DNA of 64,000 nt from Setoptus koraiensis (Eukaryota > Arthropoda), in assembly GCA_048013815.1 (NCBI GenBank), contig CM106585.1, positions 2,294,001 to 2,358,000 of the forward strand, written 5' to 3'. Within the stretch, counting starts at the first letter, position 1; every line of letters starts with the position of its first letter. The notes below the pieces were generated by a model. It was given only the letters and a program-made list of their open reading frames with translations. It was not told where the DNA came from and searched no databases. A program made the translations under genes and the position numbers. Shown here in pieces: positions 13,701 to 25,342 of this stretch.

Positions 13701-14475
13701 TTTACCTACGAAATAATACTAATGAAGATTCTATTTTCTAACAAAATGTCATTCGCTTGCTAAACTAGATTAAAATAACTAATCACAAGAAACTCAGGGA
13801 TTAATAATGATAAGCGAAGCGAAAGAGGGGTGGAGAAGAAATGTTGATGAAAGCTAACCGACGATTCATGAGATCAATTCAATCTCAGATCGAACCGAGT
13901 GTAACAGGAAATAGAATCAATATCGATCGAACTCCCTATAATATCTCACCCTTATTCTAACTGAATTAAATTTCTAATATAATGTAACTTTTCACGAATG
14001 AGCTTTCGACACTGTGTAGATAATATCTCGCGCTCAGTTTATAATTTACAACTCAATAGTTTACTAATCTGCATCAACCTTTTCCCCATTACAAAAACCT
14101 TGATTTAAAAACAGGGTCCGAAAGGGCCTATCGGTCCTATGGTAAGGGCATCATTTTAATTTAACAACTCTTTCAAACTGCAAGACTAGAAAGAAAACTT
14201 TCTAATTGTCAACTTCCAATGACTTTTCAGGGCAAGATTGGTAAAAAAGGAGACAAAGGAAATCCTGGGGCGCCTGGCTTGGATGCTGTTGCCTGTCCTA
14301 TTGGCCCCGATGGGCTACCTGTTCCCGGATGTGCGTGGAAATCAGTAAGTTGAAATATCAGTTCAAATGGTTATACGATTGTTAAATTATATTCTTTCTA
14401 ATGAGACTAGCGTATTTCTTTGTTCAAATGAATCATCTTTTGCTACTATAGAATAACGCCGTGGCACCAATATGA
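10786..14475 (+). CDS. Transmembrane (MACIT-type) collagen, multi-exon, with decayed central exons
   Basis: A type II membrane collagen. Exon 1 (10786-10890) encodes a short basic N-terminus and one hydrophobic anchor. Exon 2 (10988-11195) carries a furin-like RSKR|Q site and a CMC cysteine pair just before the triple helix. Gly-X-Y exons follow at 11329-11381, 11491-11553, 11651-11722, possibly 11950-12003, 12094-12270, a 10-nt exon 12362-12371, 12464-12498, 12736-12816, then 14115-14141 and 14231-14344. The last exon, 14452-14475, ends NNAVAPI-stop. The tail has the motif [10 protein letters not shown] followed by PGC, like nematode cuticle and arthropod membrane collagens. Splice phases agree at every junction listed. 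Three intervening exons (13099-13122, 13206-about 13370, 13455-13659) contain stops and are annotated separately. Without them exon 12736-12816 joins 14115 in frame. Family assignment rests on layout (anchor, furin site, helix); the product may be a pericellular matrix protein. Either the gene is dying or a shortened form is made. Confidence 0.75.
11950..12003 (+). other. Candidate additional or alternative collagen exon
   Basis: This frame reads [18 protein letters not shown] and ends at a good GTAAGA donor in phase 0, the same phase as exon 11651-11722, which also ends in Lys before the GEPG helix start. It looks like a short non-helical linker exon, either an alternative to or a successor of 11651-11722. 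The acceptor (CTACCAAG) is pyrimidine-poor, so use is uncertain. Confidence 0.5.
13099..13659 (+). pseudogene. Three decayed collagen exons
   Basis: Three segments have acceptor sites and collagen-like sequence but are broken. Segment 13099-13122 reads Asp-stop after the acceptor. Segment 13206 to about 13370 begins GKP and then has Arg codons (AGA) where Gly is expected, a TAG after GPPG, and a TGA at a Gly position; no good donor remains. Segment 13455-13659 begins open but stops at 13491 (TAA), then shifts frame and stops again at 13588-13590 (TAA) inside a GPPG-rich stretch, ending at a good GTATGT donor. Several lesions are Gly to Arg or Ser changes, consistent with G-to-A decay. The flanking exons remain open. 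Confidence 0.75.
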
Positions 14476-14864
14476 AATATACTTGATCAATAGGTTTATA
14501 TAGGTGTGATCCTATTTTGAAGGATGATGAAATAAAATTATTAAACAGTTGTACAGTCTTACGATATCGCCGAAATTTTCAAACTCCACACAACACAAAA
14601 ATTTATTTTGGCGACAAGCTATTACTGGTTAGCTCAAAAGCTGTTTATTTTGATAGAAAAAACCACTTCAAGGAAATGTCTTTCTTTCTCCCGTTCCCTG
14701 ATTTTTCTCTATTCTTACGACTCTCTCACGAAATTGTTGTTCTGAAAAGCTATGTTGATATTTTATGAAATATTATATTATGTTACTGCATATTGTCATG
14801 AGAATACTATGATTCTAAGTTGATCACAAAATTATGCGTATATTTGGAAAATTCAACCAGTGGC
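14476..14864. other. Convergent intergenic region
   Basis: This is the 3' space between the collagen gene (+) and the acid phosphatase gene (-). It is AT-rich with no supported gene; the open frame at 14517-14768 has no family resemblance. Confidence 0.6.
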
Positions 14865-16496
14865 CTAGTCTAGTTCCTTATCGGACAAAGGGAAGTTTTG
14901 CTTATCTTTTACAATGACAAACTCATCTTGGACAGTTCCATCCTTGTCATCGGATATTTGTTGAAATGTGAGCCTGGTCATAGTGGCATTCATACGAGTA
15001 AATCCGTAATCTGATATACGGGCGACAGAGCCTGTCTTGGGATCATTGCTAAACTTATCAATGTTTTCATCACACCCAGCCGAACCTGTGACTATGTGTA
15101 CAGGGGCACGAGAGTTGTGGTATGGGTTGCTTTTATCAATGGTGCCATTGTAAACTTTACCGTCATAAATAGGTAAGAAACGCTCGTAACTGTGTTGATG
15201 CGACCATATCAAAACATCGGCGCCAAATTTGTAGAACATTTTTTCTAGTCCATAAGCATTTAATACCGGAAGGCCCTTTCTCAGGATGTTCGAGTCTTTA
15301 GTGCAATCGTCTCCATCATTGCTAGAGCAGTACATAGGTCTGTGGCCTAGTACGATAATCCAGGGTCTCTTTGCTCGCTGCTCTGGTGATGAAGCCCTGC
15401 GTAGGTCTTCTTCCAACCAATAGTATTGATTGTGCAATGGTACCATGCCTGTTTGTTCTAAAAAGTAGTAAAACTCTGTTGAGAAGACTACAAAATGAAC
15501 AGGGCCCAAGTTGAATGAATAGTAGAAATTGTTTTTGGAACCATTTTCAAACCCTCCGCTATTGACCATAGTGAATCTGTGATTGTAGTGCGAGAAATTT
15601 TGTGCGATCTCATGATTACCTACAGACGTTTGATACGGTACTCTGGCTGCGATAGGCTCTATTTTTCTCATAAATTCATCACCATAAGCTCCATTGTTGG
15701 TATTGAGATCATACGCGAAATCGCCATTGTGAAAGATAGCGTCATATGAAGACTTGTCGACGTCCTTGATCAGTCTTGGTATAGATTGGCCATTGACCAA
15801 ACCAAGGTCTCCATATATTGCCATTCTTAGAACTCGATCGTTGGGCCAATCATCAGTTAATGACTTAAATGTAAAGATTTTGCTAGGTATATTTGTTTTC
15901 GATCCGTTTTTGAAAACTTTGGACTCCACTCTATACCAATAGACTTTATTTGGTACAAGATTAGTCAAGGCTGCTCGATAAGAATAAAGCTTACGTTTAG
16001 CAACCTTGGAAGTATTGTTGACCGTTCTTAAAGGTTCGATGGATTCAAAAGTGGAACTTGAACCCTTGACAACAAACTGTTTCATTGGTGTACGCTGTCT
16101 TCCGAAATGATAAGGTGAATGAGGACTTATATGCTCTTTAACCATGCCGTAGATAACAATTGAATCATTAACAAGTTCCATGGTGGACCATGTAACGTAC
16201 ATTTCTTTTGAGTTTGAGCCCAACGAAATATGAAGTTGTTCGGGCATGTAAGCCACATGATCGTAGTCTATTCCATCTAAGCCGACGTTGATTTTCTCAA
16301 TTGTGTAATAATATCTATGTGTAGTAGATTGGGCGAACAATATTAGAATCAATATCATGAATAGAAAGTATAAAAAATTAGCTCTTCTTGGGAGCTCCTC
16401 CTCGTATGGAGGCGGAGGTGTCGAATTGGGTCCATCAAAGATAACCACAGGTGATCCGGGAGGGATTTTAATTGATTTGTTGTTCAATGGTTGCAT
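14865..16496 (-). CDS. ACP7: Purple acid phosphatase, ACP7-like, membrane-anchored
   Basis: A single-exon 543-residue metallophosphatase of the purple acid phosphatase group, which uses a two-metal centre to hydrolyse phosphomonoesters. Family metal ligands are visible: GDLG (Asp230), GDFAYD (Asp259, Tyr262), VGNHE (Asn294), VLGHRPMYCS, and WSHQHSYERF, the form typical of ACP7-type animal enzymes. An ITGSAGC-like motif (VTGSAGC) follows. A fibronectin-like N-terminal domain (VTWST) precedes the catalytic domain. Instead of an ordinary signal peptide, the N-terminus has a proline-rich cytosolic stretch with PPPPY (27-31) and then one hydrophobic segment (about 41-55), suggesting a type II membrane protein with a NEDD4-binding PY motif. 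Several N-glycosylation sequons fit a lumenal or extracellular catalytic domain. The ATG at 16496 is the only one that gives this N-terminus. It is divergent from SLC66A2 and convergent with the collagen gene. Confidence 0.9.
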   Translation of the reverse strand: MQPLNNKSIKIPPGSPVVIFDGPNSTPPPPYEEELPRRANFLYFLFMILILILFAQSTTHRYYYTIEKINVGLDGIDYDHVAYMPEQLHISLGSNSKEMYVTWSTMELVNDSIVIYGMVKEHISPHSPYHFGRQRTPMKQFVVKGSSSTFESIEPLRTVNNTSKVAKRKLYSYRAALTNLVPNKVYWYRVESKVFKNGSKTNIPSKIFTFKSLTDDWPNDRVLRMAIYGDLGLVNGQSIPRLIKDVDKSSYDAIFHNGDFAYDLNTNNGAYGDEFMRKIEPIAARVPYQTSVGNHEIAQNFSHYNHRFTMVNSGGFENGSKNNFYYSFNLGPVHFVVFSTEFYYFLEQTGMVPLHNQYYWLEEDLRRASSPEQRAKRPWIIVLGHRPMYCSSNDGDDCTKDSNILRKGLPVLNAYGLEKMFYKFGADVLIWSHQHSYERFLPIYDGKVYNGTIDKSNPYHNSRAPVHIVTGSAGCDENIDKFSNDPKTGSVARISDYGFTRMNATMTRLTFQQISDDKDGTVQDEFVIVKDKQNFPLSDKELD

Positions 16497-17466
16497 GATA
16501 CAGTATAATCTATACTAGTCTGGTTGATTAATATGAAATAATTTGACTTAATACAATTCAATCAATTTAGAAAATATTACTAATGAATCTTTTTACGATT
16601 GTCTGTGATTGATTTGTAGAAATATTCATTACATTTCGTGTCATCAGTTATAGTGATGATGATATTCTATTACGTAGTTATCGTAGCGTTAAAATATTTT
16701 AGCTTGGCTTGTATCTACTGCGTCTATTATGTAAAAATTGTGCGAATTCGTATCTCAGCAACTCATATCTCAGGATACAGGCACCAAGTTATACAGGTGG
16801 TTTATTTTTAATGAATAATAGTTTGGGGATAAATATCCTTCAGTGATATAGTAAGTGAAAATTTTACGTCGCTATTTGCAATAGTATATTGATACCACTG
16901 ATAATATTAGTTTTATGGCGAGTTAAATGTCATTTCTTTCTTCATTCAACGGCGTCAACTGCAGCAGCAACAGCATCGACAACGGCAACAACAACAACAA
17001 CAACAATAACAAAAAAAAAACAATAATAATAACAGTGCGTTTCAAGTTTCAGCACATGCTCCGTAAGATAAAACTAGTTCAAAATGGTGCCTAACCTAAT
17101 GAAAGGAATTTTCATTGAAACGAAAGATAATTTTGCTGCAGATAGAATTTTTTTTAAACACTCTACATCGAAAATCCTATTGGCGAATAATTATTTAATA
17201 GAGATTAGAATCCCCCAATGCCATGCAATAACCGAAAATTGGAAATTAGGAAAACTCTAGCCATAGATCCAGTCTGTTCGGAATACTCAACACTGAGATC
17301 ACTAAAAGATGAAGATCACCCTCTACATGAATCGGATTTATAGGTTAATGTAATATTACAATACTGATACTATAAACAAGTATAGTTATCATTGTATGGT
17401 AACAGTAACTGGGAGATATTATCTGAATTTTATAATTGCAGGCTAGTGCCTCAGAGTTTATCCAAG
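16497..17466. other. Divergent intergenic region, ACP7 / SLC66A2
   Basis: No exon supported. It contains a CAACAA/CAGCAA-rich low-complexity tract near 16950-17035. It is the likely promoter region for ACP7 (-) and SLC66A2 (+). Confidence 0.55.
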
Positions 17467-18280
17467 ATGCCCACATCAATCAACTCAATAAATTCTGCCC
17501 ATACCGAGGTAGCTTCTAATTTATTGTCCTCGACAACACCCGATTCATATTGGTACCAGTTTCCCGAAGTAAACAACATGATGGATCTAGTTTCTATCGG
17601 CGTGTCGATCGCATTCATCTTCGGAGGAATTGTTCCTTACATTCCTCGTGAGTATTTTTATATTGTATCATACCAATAAGTCGCTCACTTGATTTTTTCT
17701 ATACCATTATAAATTGAGTCATTTCTTCTTCTCTTGTTCTACCAAGAATATTTAACTATAAAGAGGATTGCCAATAGCGAAGGATTCTCAACCTATGGTA
17801 GGCAAAAACTAGAAAACAAAAGACTTGTAACGTTTCCTCATCCAGTGTAATAACCGTATCTATTATATTCCCACTGGTTTATATGATAAGTATGTTTGAC
17901 CCTACTTATAGCCAACATTTTGAGGATTTTATTCTGGTTAGTATTCGGCGATTTAACCCAAGAAAAGTCATCATGTTACTATTATTTGGTTAAAACTCTG
18001 AGCATGTATAATTTTGTCTTCTAGGTTTGGACGCAGATACAAGACAGCAATACTTTTGCAAAGTTTTGTCATGATTATTGGGATGTTAGCTATGATGGAG
18101 TTATGTGTAAGAGTTAAGAATAAGTCTCGTTCGACATCAAATGATGAGCGGAAGGGGATGTCTCGATGCGCGGAGGTCCTTGTGGAGACAGTTCTAGTCG
18201 CGCACAATGTGAGAGCGCGATCCAGCGATTTATTCAGGAGTATCCGTCGGCGTGCGTCGCGGAAGTCTGACATCATATGA
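17467..18280 (+). CDS. SLC66A2: SLC66A2 / PQLC1 PQ-loop membrane protein, 5' part only
   Basis: The start of a PQ-loop (SLC66/SWEET-like) multi-pass protein; human SLC66A2 is an endosomal/trans-Golgi scramblase-like protein. Exon 1 (17467-17647) encodes the first membrane helix, ending FIFGGIVPYIP. Exon 2 (17747-17797) completes the PQ motif and reads RIANSEGFSTY. Exon 3 (17891-17936) gives VCLTLLIANILRILFW, and exon 4 starting at 18025 gives FGRRYKTAILLQ and a third helix to ELCVRVKNK. All junction phases agree, and these residues match the SLC66A2 order. After about 18115 the frame stays open to 18280, but the sequence (SRSTSNDERKG onward) no longer resembles the family and becomes GC-rich, so the true exon-4 donor may lie near 18115. 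The second PQ-loop half is not seen here; it is probably lost in the poly-A/N gap. Confidence 0.8.
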
Positions 18281-18464
18281 ATCTAAGATCTTCGATAGAT
18301 ACTTGGACTCTTAGAAACACTCACTCACCGTGGATACTCACTCTACGCTCTGAGCTCTCTCCACAAATTCCGTCCATCATTACAGTAACGCAATGACGTC
18401 ATCTCAGCCATCAGGCATGAACGCTGGCGTACACACAGGGAAAACGTAACCACGGTTTACTTAT
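18281..18464. other. Unassigned sequence before the homopolymer
   Basis: A stretch with no clear coding content between the last SLC66A2-like frame and the poly-A tract. It could be intron or the 3' end of an inserted element; nothing decides. Confidence 0.4.
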
Positions 18465-19370
<906 letters not shown>

Positions 19371-19870
19371 NNNNNNNNNNNNNNNNNNNNNNNNNNNNNN
19401 NNNNNNNNNNNNNNNNNNNNNNNNNNNNNNNNNNNNNNNNNNNNNNNNNNNNNNNNNNNNNNNNNNNNNNNNNNNNNNNNNNNNNNNNNNNNNNNNNNNN
19501 NNNNNNNNNNNNNNNNNNNNNNNNNNNNNNNNNNNNNNNNNNNNNNNNNNNNNNNNNNNNNNNNNNNNNNNNNNNNNNNNNNNNNNNNNNNNNNNNNNNN
19601 NNNNNNNNNNNNNNNNNNNNNNNNNNNNNNNNNNNNNNNNNNNNNNNNNNNNNNNNNNNNNNNNNNNNNNNNNNNNNNNNNNNNNNNNNNNNNNNNNNNN
19701 NNNNNNNNNNNNNNNNNNNNNNNNNNNNNNNNNNNNNNNNNNNNNNNNNNNNNNNNNNNNNNNNNNNNNNNNNNNNNNNNNNNNNNNNNNNNNNNNNNNN
19801 NNNNNNNNNNNNNNNNNNNNNNNNNNNNNNNNNNNNNNNNNNNNNNNNNNNNNNNNNNNNNNNNNNNNNN
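19371..19870. other. Assembly gap (500 N)
   Basis: Exactly 500 N, a standard gap size, so the real length is unknown. The missing 3' exons of SLC66A2 are expected here. Confidence 0.98.
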
Positions 19871-19919
19871 AAAAGTTGACTAAAAAAATACTCGACACCA
19901 ATATCATACTGCTTACAGG

Positions 19920-19963
<44 letters not shown>

Positions 19964-20534
19964 AAACAGAGAAGAAAAAGAAAGAAAGAAATCCAAAGTG
20001 AAACCATGATTTGATTGTCAGATACTTGGACTATTTCCGGGTTAATCACATTTGTTTAGATTGAGCGATGTACATAGCGTCATTAAAATAAAAACTTATA
20101 CTTCATAAAGGTCAACTTTTTACAGCATTGATGTCATTTATCTAGGATATGACTTAGAGGATTGATTTCGTACGCTTTCACTAAATATGACCATCTTCAA
20201 TTGAAGCATCACAGCAGAGGAGTTTGGTGAAAATATAAGTCAACTTTCAATCGGTATGTATCTACATGTGCCGTGCTTAAAAATTTGTTGAAATCCTTTG
20301 CAACGGAATAGAAATATCTTGCATTGAAAGGATTTAACTAGAGCTCTATTGATTCTTAGTTAAGTCCATGCTTATCGAGGAACTTCTTGGTGTATACGTA
20401 TTCTGTGCTAACAAACAGAATTCTTCTTGACATGTGTAATACGTGACGACGATAATTTATAGTATCTCTATGTACATTCTAATCACAACGATAGAAAGCT
20501 TTCCTCTAATGCAGGAGTCTCCGTCGATGATACT
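19871..20534. other. Post-gap non-coding region
   Basis: It contains a further 41-base A run (19921-19961). No SLC66A2 C-terminal exon could be recognised, and no other gene. The 3' end of the ZNRF transcript presumably extends into it from the right. Confidence 0.5.
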
Positions 20535-21549
20535 TCAATCAGATGGGTGCTCTGGACAAGAACGATTAACTTGAAACCAAGAATCTATGCAACTGGATAG
20601 AGTCAGAAAATACATCTCGATTAGAACAAAGGATATCGGCGGGTTGAGTCATAATATACCTATAAGTATATATGAAGACAAACCTTTTATGATAAATACA
20701 AAGACAGGGCAGTCTTGCAATTGTTTCGCCTTGTACAAGATCCTCCAGGCATATCACACACTCTCCTTTGTTATCTTTAAGGACATCCTCTATAGATAGA
20801 TATTGATAAGAATGTAGGTGAATAGAAATTAGGGAATGATGATTTCGTATCGAAACTAAGGAAATTTATATTATGATATTGGCCTTGCACTAACCATTAT
20901 AGCTGAGTCTATTTGGTTTCGTCAGGCACATCAGTAAGTGATATTCCATATCGTCTGTTTGCACTTGTTTGGAGCATACTGGACATTTAAATCCTGATAT
21001 TAAGATGGATATGAATGGATATAATTTATCAATAGGGTAGAGGAAAATCATCCATTTCGTCACGCATTTTCTACTAACCATTGTGTGTCATAAATTGAGA
21101 AGGGAACGATCGAGATGAGAACAAATCTAAAGGGTATAGAGTTGAACCATCTATGCTCGAGGGTGTCATTTCGGGTCCTAGATTGGTTAAGAGATTGGGC
21201 ATATGACATTAGTATAAAGATAACTGTTACATTTAGTTAGATGCCGAGATATTAATATGTACTAACCAGGATTATCTAGTTCGCTTAATTCTCCAATAAC
21301 ATCAGCGGCAGCATTGGAAAGACTTCTAGGTCGTGCTGTTATACCCGATCGGTAGTCAGATGAAGAGGATGGACCTCTTACATAACAATTAGTTGCAGTT
21401 ATTAGAGATGACGACGGTGAAGGATGGTTGTTTCTGTAATGTGAACTGTTACCAGCATGATACCCATGATGGTGATTTGTTTCTGTTGGAGATATGCCTC
21501 CTGCTCCTGGTGGTGCCTGCTGAGGGGGCACAGATATTCTAGAGCCCAT
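20535..21549 (-). CDS. ZNRF1: ZNRF1/2 E3 ubiquitin ligase
   Basis: A four-exon gene: 21549-21267, 20993-20895, 20789-20684, 20592-20535, spliced length 546 nt, 181 residues. All phases agree and donors are GTTAGT or GTTTGT. The N-terminus MGSR is a potential N-myristoylation signal, as in ZNRF proteins, and is followed by a Pro/Ser/His-rich variable region. Exon 2 carries the zinc finger (FKCPVCSKQV, then HLLMCLTKP). Exons 3-4 carry the RING: GECVICLEDL, ARLPCLCIYHK, SCIDSWFQVNRSCPEHPSD-stop, almost the vertebrate ZNRF1/2 ending. The family acts at membranes of the endosome-lysosome route and at synapses. The short C-terminal exon lies below any length filter and was found by matching the family ending. 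ZNRF1 and ZNRF2 cannot be told apart here; YHKSCIDSW is closer to ZNRF1. Confidence 0.92.
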
Positions 21550-22595
21550 ATTCCAATAGACAAAACAGTTGTTTTAATAAGTTGAATATCTTAAATCCAA
21601 GGTGATGAGGTATCAGGTGTGTCTCTTTATTTCTTGACCAATATAATCTATAAACGCTAATAGAATTGTAAAACCATGGTTGTAGTGACTATGTTATTAG
21701 AATACCATTGGCTTCAATAGGGTAACAATAATAATGACGATGACGAATATGACGACAATTAGTCAATAGAAATTGATAGTATTTCGAAGGTCTATCATTA
21801 ATAATATTCAATAATTTTTTATAATGATGATAGTAGTATATTTGCAATAGAATATTAATTTATCTGACTATAAGCTTTTATTTCAGTGAATCGCGATGAT
21901 AATGAAATATAGACTTGGATCAATTATTATAATAGGCTATCTCCCACGTCGCAATATTTTTTCCTGCTTATTATTTTGTCCTGCTTATCTTTCATAAGCA
22001 TTATCTCGCGTTGTTGTTCGTGTTGTTGTTAAATGCTAGCTGTATACATACTATGGGTACAAAGCTTTGCTGTTGTTGTTGAAAATAAAAACATACACAC
22101 ACAAAACTCTCATGAACTCAAGAATAATGCCCCGATCACTACACAACATGAACAGATATATCCTAGAATCTAGATAATGTTGAGAAGTTCCGAACGGTGT
22201 GCGGAACCATTCAATGAACCGCGTTCAGTTTCGCGCAAGTTCCGCCCTATTGTGAGTTTATACAAGCCAATCAGCCGGGTTAGAGTTTGTCGACACGCCC
22301 AGCGACTTACTAATCTTGTTGAAAGCGCGTGATTAAAACTATTCGTTTATCATTGGACATACACAAACATTTTATCAATTGCATTTAGGCGCTGGGAGAG
22401 GAAATTTTATAAAATTCGTCACAAATCATCAGTTAATCAGGAGACATGCATGTATTGTTGAGAAGGGCTAATTTTGCACCTTTACATTACACCTAGCGAA
22501 CCACAACGAATGATGGTGATTGTTTAGCTTGACTATGCTTCATCTAGGATGGCACGTATTTTGAAGTTAAGCATACAGCTCAATATCCGAAGCAA
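21550..22595. other. Intergenic region upstream of ZNRF
   Basis: No gene seen. It contains a short inverted repeat GTTCCG...CGGAAC near 22186-22207 and GTTGTT tracts near 22010-22080. It probably includes the ZNRF promoter. Confidence 0.5.
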
Positions 22596-22678
22596 GTCAG
22601 GATGGCCGAGTGGTCTAAGGCGCCAGACTTAAGTTCTGGTCCTCAATGAGGGCGTGGGTTCGAACCCCACTTCTGACA
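22596..22678 (+). tRNA. tRNA-Leu-TAA: tRNA-Leu (anticodon UAA)
   Basis: A full cloverleaf can be drawn. The acceptor stem GTCAGGA pairs with TTCTGAC (one G-U), discriminator A. The D-arm is GGCCGAGTGGTCTAAGGC, the anticodon stem CCAGA/TCTGG with loop CTTAAGT gives anticodon TAA at 22630-22632. A long variable arm (TCCTCAATGAGGG) marks a type II tRNA, and the T-arm is GTGGGTTCGAACCCCAC. The CCA is not encoded, as expected in eukaryotes. The internal A and B boxes are intact, there is no intron, and a T5 terminator follows within 10 bases. It is probably functional. Confidence 0.97.
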
Positions 22679-22686
22679 CTCTTAAC

Positions 22687-22691
22687 TTTTT
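22687..22691 (+). terminator. RNA polymerase III terminator (T5)
   Basis: A run of five T begins 9 bases after the tRNA-Leu discriminator base, as expected for Pol III termination. Confidence 0.85.
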
Positions 22692-23588
22692 GCGACATTA
22701 CTTGCCACGGTACAACTCATGTTTCTTCTGATGTTTTAACACTCCACTTTCATTATCATTACTATCTTGCTCTGGTTTCTTATTAAATTCATTCGATTTG
22801 TTTGATGATGATAGTAGTTGTTGTTGCTCTCGATCTGATTCGTTAAATCAGTGTCCATAGTTTACATCTAGGGATTACATAGAAAAAATAAACAACAAAA
22901 AGTAACATAGAAAAGGATGCATTCGGTTCCGATTCCCAAAGTTCTGAGAACAAAACAAGCAAAAGGTCCTCGAGTCGCTTCTGAATAAACACCAGAGGCA
23001 TGTTTGTCTCAATGGATGGTTTTTGCAACTCTCATTGCTGCGAAGTTCTCATTGTAGTCTATTTCTTTAGTTCGATTCATTTACTCTAGAGGACGCCTGG
23101 TGCACTGGGTTGTTAGCTGCTATTTACTAGCCTTTCGAATGAAAAGCTATTCATGCGCGCAGAAACACGCTCAAAGATGAAAGTTGTTCAGTCTCATGAT
23201 CATTTATCCATCTAGAGTAAGTATCTGTGCCCCATGAAAAACAATGGCGTATTCATGCACAGTGAGCAGTAGAAATACTAATTCAAAGAATTGTGCCGCA
23301 CAATTTGGTTGTGATGGACTTGGTGAAGTAGCTTCAGTATACCATCGAAGCGGTGTTCGTAATGTTCCACATGTTACATTCGTTATTATTTAGTATGGAG
23401 AGAATTTTAACAATACATACACCTGACACGCTTAGAATGTTGGCGTTCTAGTGACAATCGAGCATTCCCTTGGATGATGATGCTATTGTCTATTGTCGAA
23501 CACAGATCAAATTGATTAATCAAGCAATGTTTGGATGATGACGCGCCACAGATGACTAAGAACGCAAAGAAAATAACACAAATTTACA
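22692..23588. other. Intergenic region tRNA-Leu / MTMR9
   Basis: No gene supported. It is the likely MTMR9 promoter and 5' untranslated region. Confidence 0.5.
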
Positions 23589-25342
23589 ATGGAGTTTGCG
23601 GAATTAATTAAGATACCAAGATTGGATAATGTTATACTCCATAGGCCACTCCATTCGCCCACAGAGGTTACACTCTGCATTACCTGTCACCACCTTATAT
23701 TATCGGCACGCAATGATAAGGACGATGAGTTATGGGTAATTAATCGGCTCTTTAGTCTTCAAACTATATACACAGTAGAAACGTGGTTGTTCAAATTAAC
23801 CTTGTGTTTATTATTCTTTCAAATCCAACATTTCTCATTTAGATACTTCATGTTATGGTCGATGTTCTTGAAAAGAGAATTACCAATTCTCAAAGCTCGC
23901 TGATTTTAAAATGTAAAGATTTCAGACGGATCCAGTTAGATGTCAGAGGCCAAGAAGAGCTACGGAGCATAGCCAACTCAATTGAGTGGTTGTCTAATCA
24001 TCAAATGGATGATCCCAGATTATTGTATCCATTCTTCTTCCGTGCAATGTTTGACATAGTTGAAGACGGTTGGTACACATTCGATATACAAAGGGAATAC
24101 AGAAAACTGCTCATGCACTTGGACGATTGGCGAATTAGTAATGTCAACAAAAACTATGCTCTTTGTCCGACCTATCCCGAATCAGTAATTGTTCCTAAGT
24201 CAATCTCAGACGAAAGCTTAGCCAAGGTAGCAAATTTCAGATGTCTTGGGCGATTCCCAGTCCTCAGTTACATCCACAAAATAAATAAGGCAGTCATAGT
24301 TAGATCGGGGCAGCCTATGATAGGCCCAAATAACAAGAGATGCAAGGAGGACGAAAGACTTATGAATGCAATCATAGGAAGCAGGAGAGGCTATATTATA
24401 GAAACAAGAACTTTGAATATAGCTCAATTAGCGAAAACCAAAGGTGGCGGCCATGAACCAGAAGCACATTATCCTCTTCTCAGACGAGTCCATCGACCCA
24501 TCGACCGGCATGTAACTATCCTTGACTCGCTGCACAAATTGGTAGAAGCTTGCAATGATAAACAGTCCACAACAGATAAATGGTTGAGCCGATTAGAATC
24601 AGCCGGATGGTTAAGACATATTAAAGACGTTCTGACATGTGCATGTTTAGTTGCACAATGTATTGATCAAGAAAGCGCCTCAGTTCTAGTTCACGGCTCA
24701 GAGGGAATGGATTCCACTTTACAAGTATGTTCCCTAGCACAAATCATTCTAGATCCTGATTGCAGGACACTTCAAGGGTTCGAGGCGTTATTAGAGCGCG
24801 AATGGCTACAGGCTGGTCATCCATTTGCCACTCGATGCAAAAGCTCGGCCTACGCCTCTCCTACCTCGGAAAAAAGAGAACAAAGTCCAACATTCCTATT
24901 ATTTCTGGACTGTGTCTGGCAAATTCATTTACAATTCCCTTGTTCATTCGAATTTAATGAGGACTTCCTTCTGCTACTGTTTGAGAATGCATATGGATCT
25001 CAATTTGGCACTTTTCTCGGCAACTGTCCAAAGGAAAGAAGTGATTTTACTTTTCACACAAAAACTGTGTCGCTCTGGTCGTACGTCAATAAACCTGATA
25101 TAATGCCCAAGTTTCTGAATCCGGTATACGAACCAAACAATCAAGCAATATGGCCGTCCGTCGCCCCACAAAGCCTGGAATTGTGGGATCGGGTATTTCT
25201 ACGCTGGTCGGTAGATTTAAGTTTCGTAGAGAAGACTCAAAAGGGTTTGACTCTAATGAGGTCACAGCAAAAAGAATTGAGAAACGAGGTGGAAAGGTTG
25301 AAGAGAAGATTAATAGATTTCGCTGATTGTCAATCACCTTGA
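23589..25342 (+). CDS. MTMR9: Myotubularin-related protein 9 (pseudophosphatase)
   Basis: Two exons, 23589-23735 and 23843-25342, joined in phase 0 (…DELW / ILHVMVDVLEK…), 548 residues; human MTMR9 has about 549. The N-terminus MEFAELIK begins a PH-GRAM domain. A myotubularin phosphatase-like domain follows (YPFFFRAMFDIVEDGW, RFPVLSYIHK, RSGQPMIGPN). The active-site loop reads HGSEGMDSTL (His at about 333), where active myotubularins have a Cys after the His; the catalytic Cys is absent, so it is a dead phosphatase. By family knowledge it acts as a regulatory partner that binds MTMR6-MTMR8 through its C-terminal coiled coil and raises their activity on phosphatidylinositol 3-phosphates. The C-terminus here is coiled-coil-like (QQKELRNEVERLKRRL). 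The 3' part is duplicated in inverted orientation at 27.2-28.7 kb. Confidence 0.96.

Noticed and set aside
18115..18464. Retrotransposon 3' end with a poly-A tail next to SLC66A2
   Set aside because: No reverse transcriptase or repeat match visible; the A tract is far too long and stops at the N gap, which fits an assembly artefact better.
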